64,000 nt of DNA. Origin: Mycteria americana (Eukaryota > Chordata > Aves > Ciconiiformes > Ciconiidae). The translations under genes and the position numbers were made by a program. This document shows positions 22,631 to 32,300 of this stretch, piece after piece. The first letter of the stretch is position 1; every line of letters begins with the position of its first letter. The stretch is from contig NW_027445624.1 in NCBI RefSeq assembly GCF_035582795.1, forward strand, positions 1,922,001 to 1,986,000. The letters run 5' to 3'. The notes beneath the pieces are model-generated. The model was not told the DNA's origin and made no database searches. It saw only the letters and a program-made list of their open reading frames with translations.

Positions 22631-23197
22631 TGTCCTGGTTTCAGTTGAGATAGAGTTCATTTTCTTTATAGTGGCCGGTATGGGGCTATGTTTTGGATTT
22701 GTGCTGAAAACAGTGTTGATAATACAGAGATGTTTTAGTTGTTGCTGTACTAGTCAAGGACTTTTCAGCTTCCCGTGCTCTGCCAGGTGCAGAAGAAGCT
22801 GGGAGGGGACACAGCCAGGACAGTTGACCCAAAGTGGCCAAAGGGCTATTCCATACCACATGACGTCATGCTCAGTATATAAAGCTGGGGAAGAAGAAGG
22901 AAGGGGGGGGGAAATTCGGAGTGATGGCGTTTGTCTTCCCAAGTAACCATTACGCGTGATGGAGCCCTGCTTTCCTGGAGATGGCTGAACACCTGCCTGA
23001 CCATGGGAAGTAGCGAATTAATTCCTTGCCTTGCTTTGCTTGCGTGCACGGCTTTTGCTTTACCTATTAAACTGTTTTTATCTCAACCCTCAAATTTTCT
23101 TACTTTTGCTCTTCCGATTCTCTCCCCCATCCCACCGAGGGGGAGTGAGCGAGTGGCTGCGTGGTGCTTAGCTGCCGGCTGGGGCTAAACCACGACA
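22631..23197 (+). repeat. solo LTR, present only in the left arm
   Basis: A 567-bp LTR from TGTCCTGGTTTCAG to AACCACGACA, with ATGACGTCATGC, CAGTATATAAAGC (TATA) and TATTAAACTG landmarks. It is flanked by perfect ATAAG repeats (22,626-22,630 and 23,198-23,202). The right arm reads straight through the site (GCATAAGACAAG in reverse complement, about 43,722-43,740) without it. The 572-bp step in mirror coordinates equals the LTR plus one target copy. Confidence 0.93.
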
Positions 23198-23778
23198 ATA
23201 AGACAAGTCTTAGTCTGCCTGAAGACCTATCTTTGCAAAATAGCAGTCCGCCTCTCCATTAGTCCTGCCAAGCATCTTCTGTAGGCAAGGTCGAAGTAAG
23301 CGATATGATCAACACCAGGCAGGATTTCCCATCCTAAAGTGCACATCTAAAATGGATCAGAGGGTGGGCTTGCAAAACTGACACCGTGAGTCTTCAGGTG
23401 GCACGGGCACTGCTGATTCCTCCTCCGGGAAGCCGCATAAAAGAAGCCCCCGGGGAGCGCCAGGGAGCAGGAGCGCTGCAAGCAGCAGTTTGCACAGCAC
23501 TTTGCATAGAAGGGCGCGTGAGAAGGGCAGCGCACTCTTCCAGTGGTGGGGCTGCTGCCTGCTCTGCTCAAAGGCAGGCTTAGGCTGCGGCCCCACTGAT
23601 CACCCCAGCTAGCTGTCAGCTGTGCAAACCTACCCAGCAGCTTGAGGTCTCCAGGGAATTAGAAAGGCTTCTTAGGCAGTGCTTTGAGGTCATCAGAAGC
23701 ATGGTGGCAGAAACCAGGTGAGGGCTGTGCTCTGCAGCAGCTGGGCACCATCTCCCTAGCCAGCCTAGCCTGGGATGA

Positions 23779-24235
23779 GTGGAGGTGGCCACTCAGACAG
23801 GGCTTCCTCTCAGGGAAGCTGCAGTCCAGGTGGAGGGCAGGAAAGTCTGTACCCCACGCTCCTGGGTGGAGGAGGGTGCAAGCTCCACCTGCGCAAGGTG
23901 TGCTCTGGTGGAGTCCCTCAGGCAGCGGGTGGAGGAGCTGCGGGAAGCAGTCAGGAGGTGATGCTGTATAAGAGAGGCGGAACAAGAAATAGACAGAATC
24001 TTATTTGAGGCATTGCAAGAAGAAATATTGGAAGCCCTGTGAGAGACTGAAAGAGTTAATGTCTCAAACATTGTGGCGAGGCAAGGCGCTATTTGCATGG
24101 CGACTGCAGGTCGGCGAGCACGGGGTGGGGGAGAGGGGGAGCAGGATGTGCGGGATGTGGAGAGCTCGTCGGAGGATGCACGGTTCTGGGTTCCGCCGGA
24201 CCTTACCATGTATGGCCAGAGGTCACAGAGTTGAT
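23779..24235 (+). pseudogene. broken CxxC/coiled-coil frame, probably retroelement-derived (left arm)
   Basis: One reading frame gives VEVATQTGLPLREAAVQVEG, then SWVEEGASSTCARCALVE, SLRQRVEELREAVRR, a TGA stop, CCIREAEQEIDRILFEALQEE, another stop, and about 60 further open codons. The features are a CxxC pair, a heptad-type coiled coil, and an acidic IREAEQEID segment. The GTG at the start is not an ATG. I associate this kind of CxxC plus coiled-coil frame with first ORFs of bird retroelements (CR1 ORF1-like), but this is inference. A second decayed copy lies at 26,440-26,540. The mirror copy is at 42,699-43,155. Confidence 0.5.
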
Positions 24236-24305
24236 CTGAGGAAGGGGCTTGCAACCACCCGAGAGACCCCTTGTGACCACCCCCTCCCCCAGCACCTGCG
24301 CAGAA

Positions 24306-25008
24306 TCACAGAATCACAGAATCACAGAATCACAGAATCATATAGGCTGGAAAAGACCTTTAAGATCATCGAGTCCAACCATAAACCTAACACTGCCAAA
24401 AACCACCACTACACCATGTCTCTAAGCACCTCATCCAAACGTCCTTTAAATACCTCCAGGGATGGCGACTCAACCACTTCCCTGGGCAGCCTGTTCCAAT
24501 GCTTTATAACCCTCTCGGTGAAGAAAAATTTCCTAATATCCAGTCTAAACCTCCCCTGGCGCAACTTGAGGCCATTTCCTCTTGTCCTATCACTTGTTAC
24601 CTGGGAGAAGAGACCGACCCCCACCTCTCTACACCCTCCTTTCAGGCAGTTGTAGAGAGCGATGAGGTCTCCCCTCAGCCTCCTTTTCTCCAGGCTAAAC
24701 AGTCCCAGCTCCCTCAGCCGCTCCTCATAAGACTTCTGCTCCAGACCCTTCACCAGCTTCGTTGCCCTTCTCTGGACACGCTCCAGTACCTCAATATCCC
24801 TCTTGTAGTGGGGGGCCCAACACTGAACACAGCATTCGAGGTGCGGCCTCACCAGTGCCGAGTACAGGGGATCATCACTGCCCTAGTCCTGCTGGCCACG
24901 CTATTTTTGATACAAGCCAGGATTGGATACAATCCTGGATACAATTTTGGATACAAATTTGCATACAATTGGATACAATCCTGGATACAATTTTGATACA
25001 AGCCAGAA
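24306..25008 (-). repeat. 5'-truncated CR1 insertion, present only in the left arm
   Basis: On the minus strand it encodes an intact 147-codon C-terminal piece of the CR1 RT ORF ([18 protein letters not shown], then [17 protein letters not shown]) and ends in a (GATTCTGT)n tail at 24,301-24,340. The 5' end (24,915-25,003) is not CR1 but an iterated GGATACAATCCTGGATACAA-type filler. CAGAA is repeated on both sides (24,301-24,305 and 25,004-25,008). The right arm has the empty site GCGCAGAAGATGG. The 703-bp coordinate step matches exactly. Confidence 0.92.
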
Positions 25009-25077
25009 GATGGAGATCTTTCTAGAACAAGAACCATGTCAGTCCTGAAGGGGCGTACCTGGACGTGGGGATTTGCT

Positions 25078-25482
25078 TATAAAAGACACACCCTCCAGGG
25101 AAACACGCACGCACCCACCACTGGAGGATTGCCACGTCTGTCATCATCATCACGGGATCCAAGGGTGGTGATACTTTTTCTTTCTCTTTCCTCCTCTCTT
25201 TTCCTTTCCTTTTCTCGCTTCTCTCTCCCTCTACTCTTCCAATATATGCAAGTTTGGGATAAATTGTGACAGGTTGCCCGGAAAATCGCTCCATTGCCAA
25301 ATTGCCTCTGTTTGTTCGTTGAGCTCACCAGTTCGTTCAGTTTGTCCGTTTGTGGAATTCGCCAGTTAATAAAGTTGCTGGCCAGCCTGTTCCTCTGAGT
25401 CATTGTCGTGACTGTACCGACCACGCGGCTCTTTCGAGCAGAGATCGGCTTTTGTCAGTACACAAACCGTCGGGGAATCGAA
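25078..25482 (+). repeat. LTR-like segment with TATA, poly(A) signal and tRNA-Asp-like primer site (left arm)
   Basis: TATAAAA is at 25,078-25,084 and AATAAA at 25,368-25,373, with a pyrimidine-rich stretch between them. Past a possible LTR end (TTGTCA, 25,457) lies CCGTCGGGGAATCGAA (25,467-25,482), identical to the complement of the 3' part of vertebrate tRNA-Asp. The first seven bases of a standard primer site do not match. No gag follows. The 5' edge is uncertain, perhaps near TGTCTCAAAC at 24,061, in which case the private CR1 lies within its U3. The mirror copy is at about 42,163-42,560. Confidence 0.45.
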
Positions 25483-27529
25483 AAGATTCACCCCTCTCGC
25501 AACCCACCGAGTGGGACAAGACAACCCCATGGCACTGACCTCCAAGGACTACCAGGCAAGGAGTGTCAACAGTGAATAGACAGCATCTTGGAGAAGGAGG
25601 CACCATGGTCTCTGGTGACCCATGGCAGCAGGATATCACGTCCAGCCGTTTCCCCCTACGTACCAACCAGCAACAGATACAAAGTCTTGGCAGTACATGA
25701 AGCCAATGGGCAAGATTCCCAGGGAGAAACCTCAGCAGTTGCCCATCCCATAAAGGAGCTCCATCCATCTGAGCTGCCCCTTGACACAGAGGCCATCCTC
25801 CGTCCTCGTCTTCCCTGCCACTCTCTCCTGCAGAGCCTATATCCCTCCACTGCTGCAGCCCAGTTGAACAAGTTGTCTCGCCACATCTCATTTCATTCCA
25901 AAGTGTCACAGCGCTCAGAAGCTTCAGCTCCGTCTGTGTGTGCTCCAGCTCCTCCTGGCTGTGCACATTTGGGCTCAAGAGCTCAGCACCTCAGCTGTGG
26001 CAAGAGATGGTGCTGGCTATCCCAAGCACCTCGCGTAGCACTATTCGCCTTTCTTAGGGCATTAAAAGAGAGCCCGGGATTAAAGAAGGTCTCCTCAGTT
26101 CAGAGATTTGGATATGTCTATGTTTTGCAGTAACTGGTGCTCTAGTAAACACACTGGAAGGAGCCGAGAAGGGGCTGTGCCATGGTGTGGTGTTGGAGTT
26201 CAGATGATGGCACACTGGCACCAGACCCCTTTGGGAGGCCCTGGGGTGTCTGTCCGACACCAGCACCAACAGGGCAAAGCTTCCCTGGAGGCCCTGTGCT
26301 GTGTTTGCCTGCAGAATGGAGTTGTATTAGGCACTCCAGGCAGCTGGCCAGGCAGTGGAGGCTTTTTTTAAAATGTAGTTAAAATGAGAGCCCTGAAATA
26401 AATACGATGTCTTCAGTGCAGGGATGTGGACATGTTAAGATATTTTAGTGGAATCCCTCAGGCAGTGGGTGGAGGAGCTGCAGGAGGAAGTCAGCAGGTG
26501 ACGCTGTATTAGAGAAGGGGGTGGCTTTGCAGTGACTGGTGCTCTAGTAAATGCACTGGATAGAGAGAGACCCGGGTCTCCTTCTGATGCACTGCTCTGT
26601 TTGGTCAGCTCAAGAACTCTGTGTGCTCCAGAGATATATGTGACAAGGTGCACGCAGGTGCCCTAAACGTACAGGTCGGTGTCATTTAGGATGGCCAAGG
26701 AAATCCCCCTTCCACCTCTGGACCTCAGCTGATGCTCGGGAAGGATGGGGGTATTCTCAGAGATTTTCCATCACAGCTTGCAAACACTTGCACATGTCTT
26801 AGACCAACCCTGGCCCCTCAGTCATCACCAAGTGTGTGTGGGTGAGCAACTGAGCGCCCACAGAATAAAGACGAGGGGCTCAGAGCAGGGGCTCACCTGC
26901 AGGCAACGCTTTTGTGCACCCCTGAACTGAAGCAAGAGGAATCCCATCTGCTGTGGCTGTGTGGGGTGCATGGAGGGAGCTGAGTCGTGCTTCTTCCAGC
27001 TGGGAAGGAGATGCCTACATTGCCTCAGCTGAACCACTGCCCAGCACAGGGGAAGCCAAGCCCTCCCTGTCCCTGTCTGTCTGTCCTTCGTCTTATGGGA
27101 CAGGACCTGCGGTGTCCAGAGGGGAACATTTACACCTCTCGCAGACAACCATGCTCTGGCAGGACAATTTCTGCTGCAGGAATCAGTCCCCCTCCAATGT
27201 TTAGAGAGGCACCATTAGTGATGCTTTTGTTGACTCCAAAGTACATTCCCCAGGGATGATCCTGCTGCCTTTCGGCGGTGTCAGCCCTGGAGCCCCGGGG
27301 ACACCTCGAGGGAGCCCAGAGGGGGCAGAGAAAGTGGCGCCTTGGGTTGGTCCTCTGCTGCTGAGCTGCGGTGGGGTCCTGAGACGGAGGAAGCTCACGG
27401 CAAGCATGCAGTGCTTCAGGCAGACAGCTCTGCCCAGGAGCAGATGCTCTGCAGAGCACAACAGGGCTGAGACACTGCCTGCAGGCAGCAAGGGGAGAGC
27501 AGAGAATCAGCGAGGGGAGAGGAGAGAAG
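25483..27529. other. inner left arm, upstream of OR-C
   Basis: Contains a segment related to the OR-A upstream region (25,760-26,050), a repeated GTAACTGGTGCTCTAGTAAA-type block at 26,131 and 26,535, and a second copy of the coiled-coil frame (26,440-26,540: LVESLRQWVEELQEEVSR then TGA). No intact gene. The stretch 27,201-27,491 is identical at protein level in all compared frames to 40,156-40,446. Confidence 0.5.
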
Positions 27530-27612
27530 CAAGAGAGAGTTTAAAGGCAGTGTGGTGTGGGAGGATGCTGAGAGCTCACTGGAGGAAAAATCTTCACGGC
27601 CCTCAAAACAGT
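27530..27612 (+). promoter_or_regulatory. OR-C 5' module: TTTAAA box, exon 1, splice donor
   Basis: AGAGTTTAAAGGCAGTGTGG lies 65-70 bp upstream of the donor AAAACA|GTAAGTCTCT (GT at 27,611-27,612). The acceptor is at 29,460-29,461 (CTTTTCCTCCTTGGACAG), so the predicted intron is 1,851 bp. The module is closest to that of OR-A and OR-D. Confidence 0.5.
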
Positions 27613-29461
27613 AAGTCTCTGGCTGCAGGGCAATGCACTTGAGTATGCTGGAGGGGTCTCCTAGAGCTGGCAGATCCCAGAGCAGGCAGGATCTGGCAGG
27701 ATGGCTCTCCGGGTTTCCTTAGTGTGCAGACAGACCAGCAGGGCTTCCCTGCTGCACCCTCAGAGGGACAGGGCATCACAGCTCCCTTTTTGCAGGGAGG
27801 GTTGCAGGGCTGTGCAGCCAGGTGTGCACCCAGGGGTGCCCAGGGCTGTCCTTCAGAGCAGGGTCCCTGCACCCCAAGGGGCTGTGTGCCGGGGAGGGAC
27901 TCTGCTGCCTGCCAGGGTCAGCACTCAGCCTGCCTGCGGGTTTCCCCACAGTGCTGTGGGGAGAAGCTGGGGGTGGAAGGAGAGACCCCCCTTCAGCAGC
28001 ACAGGATCCTTCTGCTACTGAGAAGGTGCTGCATGTCTCAGGGCTGCTCACAGCTCTACATCTGCCCCCAGGACATTTCTGACTGCTCTTTTGAATAAGG
28101 ACACCAAGGCAGCCTTTATTTGAAAGGGAAGGTGTCTGTGCTTTGAGGTTTCTCCTCTTGCTTGTCTGCTTAGGCGTGGGAGATGGGAATTGATTTCTCT
28201 GTGCTGCAGAAGGCACTGAGACTGCAGTTCTTGTTAGGACTTGTCTGAGCTTCTCCTTCACCCCTGCACACACAGAGATGCCTCTGGTCGGTGCCCTGCT
28301 GCCAGGAGGTGTCTGCAGGGCGGAGGTGAGCACATAGTGAGTGGGATGGCTTTTGTGTGCATGGACGGGGAGCAGATGTGGGGACAGAGAAGGAGCTCCC
28401 GGCAGGTACAGCTCCAGACAGCTGAGACATGGGCAGGGAATGGGAGGACAGTACTAACAGAATAGTCTGGCAGGGCAATGGGAGCACCTGCCTGACAGCC
28501 TTTAATGTCAGGGTTTTCAGATCATGAGTCAGCTCCTTGTCAGCCAGGCCTCCAGCAACGCAGGCTCTCCTGGCTGCCACTATGTCCCTTCCTGGCATTG
28601 CTTCCCCTTGCCAAAGCACTGTGATATTTCTCCTTGTGTCTCCAGTTGCCCATGCTTCTGCTGCTCTGGTTTTGTGGCTCTCTGGGGATGGGGATTTCAG
28701 CTGCAGCTCAGACACTCCCCCTGTGGGTCCTGCCATGCAGATGTCTCCATGGTAGGAAGATGTCCAAGCCCCCTTCTAACCAGTGGGGCTCTGGGCAATG
28801 CAGTGCATGGGGTGGGAAAAACTGACTCTCCCCTTTAGGAACCCCACCTTTAGGATATCCTAATGGAAGAGCACAGCTCTCCATCAAGGTCTTTGTCATA
28901 TCTGGGTGCCCAACAGAGAAGACGGGGAGTAACTGGGCGGTCGCGTGTGGGCAGCTGGAATGAGCCTGAGCCTGAGACCAGGACTGACGGACACACCGGC
29001 TGCCTTCGCTCTGCACTAAGGGACACTCCCTTTGCCTCCCAGGACCCTCAAGACTTCACCTGGAGTGCAGTACAAATGCCAGGGTTGTCTACCTCCAAGA
29101 AATGCTCCTGCAATGAAACAGGCAGCTAGAAGAAAATCAACAGCCAACACTGACTGTTCTGCAGTCAAGTGAAGGGAGAGTGAATATGCTGTGAAATCCA
29201 CCACGACTTGAGTTCATCACAGGTCTCTCCTTGTTCTTATTTAGCTGTTGCTGTAGGGCAGGACTAACTCCCCCAGAGCCCACTGCAGAGTCCTGTCCTC
29301 CCAGTGGCACCCTCAGCCACCACAACCCAGCGCTTGTGCAAGGGAGCTGCTCAAAGGTCTCTGAAGGGGAGAGGCAGTTTGGGAGGTTAAATGAAAAATG
29401 GCTTTGATTTTGCTCAGAGAAGTCTGCCCTAATTTCTCACTGCCTTTTCCTCCTTGGACAG
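27613..29461 (+). other. predicted first intron of OR-C
   Basis: No gene is recognised. The sequence is paralogous, in inverted orientation, to 38,560-40,060 in the OR-D intron and in direct orientation to 10,802-11,380 in the OR-A intron (for example GGCAGGATCTGGCAGGATGG and TGTGGGGAGAAGCTG). Confidence 0.5.
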
Positions 29462-29484
29462 TGCCCCGTACCCAGAGGCAGAAA

Positions 29485-30459
29485 ATGGCCAACAGCAGCT
29501 CCATCACCCAGTTCCTCCTCCTGGCATTTGCAGACAGGCGGGAGCTGCAGCTCTTGCGCTTCTGGCTCTTCCTGGGTATCTACCTGGCTGCCCTCCTGGG
29601 CAATGGCCTCATCATCACCACCATAGCCCGTGACCACCATCTCCACACGCCCATGTACTTCTTCCTCCTCAACCTCTCCCTCCTCCATCTGGGCTCCATC
29701 TCCACTACTGTCCCCAAATCCATGGCCAATTCCCTCTTGAACACCAGGGCCATTTCCTTCTCAGGATGTGCTGCGTAGGTTTTGTTCGTTCTCTTTTTCA
29801 TGTCAGCAGAGTTTTCTCTTCTCACCATCATGGCTGATGACCACTACGTTGCCATCTGCAAACCCCTGCATTACGGGACCCTCCTGGACAGCCGAGCTTG
29901 TGTCCACATGGCAGCAGCTGCCTGGGGCAGTGGTTTCCTCTATGCCACGCTGCACACTGCCAATACATTTTCACTACCACTCTGCCAAGGCAATGCCATA
30001 AACCAGTTCTTCTGTGAACTGCCCCAGATCCTCGACCTCTCCTGCTCCACCTCCTATCTCAGAGAAGTTGGGGTTGTTTTGATTAGTGCTTTTCTATTTT
30101 GGGGGTGGTTTATTTTCATTGTGCTGTCCTACGGGCAGATCTTCAGGGCTGTGATGAGGATCCCCTCTGAGCAGGGATGGCACAAAGCCTCTTCCACGTG
30201 CCTCCCTCACCTGGCTGTGGTCTCTCTATTTCTCAGCACTGGCATGTTTTCCAACCTGAAGCCTCCCTCAATCTCCTCGCCAGCTCTGGACCTGGTGGTG
30301 GCAGTTCTGTACTCAGTGATGCCCCCAACAGTGAACCCCCTCATCTACAGCATGAGGAACAAGGAGCTCAAGGTTGCCCTGAGGAAACCCATTGGATTCA
30401 TTTCAGCAGCCATAGGCTGCCTACCTTCCTCTGCAAATGGGTTCCTCTGTGTGTCGTGA
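29485..30459 (+). pseudogene. OR-C: olfactory receptor, OR14-like, one nonsense codon
   Basis: A full-length OR14-like receptor frame (325 codons including stop) with no frameshift. The start MANSSSITQFLLL is 23 bp after the predicted acceptor. One TAG at 29,776-29,778 replaces the Gln of the CAAQVF segment at the start of TM3, truncating the protein after two helices. Beyond it the frame is clean: the DRY-region motif is MADDHYVAIC instead of MAYDRYVAIC, followed by QGNAINQFFCELPQ and NPLIYSMRNKELK. KAFSTC is altered to KASSTC. The C-terminus is about 12 residues longer than OR-B. With a broken DRY motif and the stop, it is very unlikely to work. Confidence 0.92.
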
Positions 30460-31369
30460 CAGGCCAAGCCTGTCTTTCCTTTCTTTGGTTTTTTTTTTCT
30501 ACATTTTTCCTCTTGTGATGATGTTGTCTACAAGGAAATGTCATTATTCATCCCCTCCTCCCAATGTATGCACCTGTCTTGTGTGATGCGGAGACTTTGT
30601 GTAAATGAGGAGCCAGGCCATCTGTGTATTTAAGCAAAACAAATGAACCTGCAGTATCGTCCTTGTCCAAGATCCATCCTCAGTGGAGCAAGAATGAATG
30701 GGAAACTAAAACCCCTTTCTGGATGCACCAGCTCGGGGCAGGCTGCTGTGTCCCTGGGGCAGCAGGAGCAGCCTGAGGACCCCCAGAGCCAGGGCTCTTG
30801 TACTGGCTTGGGGAGAGGGGATGGCACGGAGGGGCTGCAGCCCTCTTAGGATCTCCTGGAGAGGAGAGCAGAGGACACAGGGTGCCATTGACCTCTGTTT
30901 CCCTGTGCTACGGATGTCCCCATCTCTGCGGCTGACCCACAGCAGCTGCTGTGCCCGTCAGAGGGGCTGGGGCTGTGGTGTGAGTGCCCAGAGGTCTGCA
31001 GCACCCTGCGGTGGGCACTGCCGTGGGGCCGGCTGAGACTGGGCTGGGCAGAGGGCAGGGCAGGTGGAGAGAGGACAGGGGAGGTGGGAGAGCTTGGACA
31101 CAGCTGGCCTTGGCTAGATCATGCCCAGGAGAGAAAACCATCAGTGTATAGCTCGTGACCATGCAGGGTGAGGGCACACACCAGTGGGTTTGGGCTGCAG
31201 AGCCTGGTCTCATGGAGGGGCTCGACGACATGCAGGTTCAGAAGAGCGGAGAGTGGTCTGTGCCTTTGGTGGCATGGACAGACCAGGAAGGTGGCCCAGG
31301 GCACTTGTCAGCCCCCAGCCTCTCTCATCGGCCATTTCCATGCTCACCTTGGTGAGGTTCACTTATTGC
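30460..31369. other. loop intergenic sequence
   Basis: G-rich and without recognisable gene or repeat until CR1 starts. Open frames on both strands are short and overlap each other. Confidence 0.4.
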
Positions 31370-32010
31370 TCGTTAGAGACCAAGGCGGAACAAGGAAAAT
31401 GCAGGGCTGCTGCTGAATGGGGAGGGTGATTTAGTAACTGCGGACACAGATGGGGCTGAGGGACTCAATGCCTTCTTTGCCTTAGGCTTCACTGGAAAGG
31501 TCTCCAGGACTCTGTGCTTAGGGAAAGGGTTCAAGGAGGAGGAGCCCACGTATTGGCAGGAACCTCAGGAAATCCCACAAGGACAAATGTCAGCTTTTGC
31601 CCCTGCAATGGACTTAACCATGGCACTGGCACAGGCTGGGGCCATTGTGGCTGCGGAGCGGCCCTGTGGAGAACGTCTTGGTGGTCAGCGATCTGGGCAG
31701 GAGGCAGTCATGTGCCCTGAAGCCAGGGAGGCCAACAGCATCCTGGTCTGTATGACCAGGAGCATGGCCAGGAGATTGAGGGAAGGGATTATCCAGCATA
31801 CCGCATGCAGCTTTGGGACCCTCAATACAGGTAAAATGTTGGCAAGCTGGAGGAGCTTTAGCAAAGGGCCCCCAAGATGGTCAGGGCCTGGAGCATTTTG
31901 CCTTTGAGCAGAGGCTGAAGGAGCTGAGTTTGTTCAGCCTGGAGAAGCCTACCAGTACCTACGAGGAGGTTATGGAGAATAAAGAGCCAGGCTCTCCACC
32001 ATGGGGCATG
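31370..32010 (+). repeat. old CR1 fragment in the loop
   Basis: Begins with the CR1 stretch that reads as LLNGEGDLVT...AEGLNAFFALGFTG (31,400-31,500), jumps to AREANSILVCMTRSMARRLREG (31,725-31,790) and ends near KELSLFSLEKP (31,920-31,950). The RT core is missing and several stops are present. Confidence 0.7.
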
Positions 32011-32300
32011 TTGGGAGGATGAAAGATAATGGGTGTTGGGTGAAAGAGCAGATGTTCAATCTGGAGATAAGGAACAGATTTTTCATCAGTCTCAGGGCTA
32101 GTCCTGGGTATGGTGGCCATGAGCCCTGCCTGCCCTCCTGCCTGGCACAGTCGGTTGGGTGGCTGTAACAAAGGTGCCCCCAGAATGAGCACCCAGGCGT
32201 GTCTCTTTCACCTGCATCACCCCACACTGGTCCCCACATTCAACAGCCAAATGCACCCCCTTTGCTGCCATCTCCATCTCCCCTCTCCCATAGGCTGACA
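32011..32300. other. short unassigned stretch
   Basis: No feature recognised between the CR1 piece and the retroviral remnant. Confidence 0.35.

Larger units (their letters stand above)
6700..27500 (+). repeat. left arm of giant inverted repeat
   Basis: The whole stretch is repeated as its reverse complement at about 40,147-59,655. Paired landmarks are tRNA-Asn 9,071 with 57,298, OR-A start 11,419 with 54,955, OR-B start 17,550 with 48,822, and the last clear match 27,491 with 40,156. The left arm is longer by 1,275 bp, exactly the sum of the private LTR (567 bp plus a 5-bp duplication) and the private CR1 insertion (703 bp). Inward of about 27,500 the mirror match drops to clearly paralogous similarity. 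Confidence 0.95.

Noticed and set aside
24301-24340. Short direct repeats (ATCACAGA)n considered as a CRISPR-like or satellite array
   Set aside because: They are the octamer 3' tail of a CR1 element, with no spacers.
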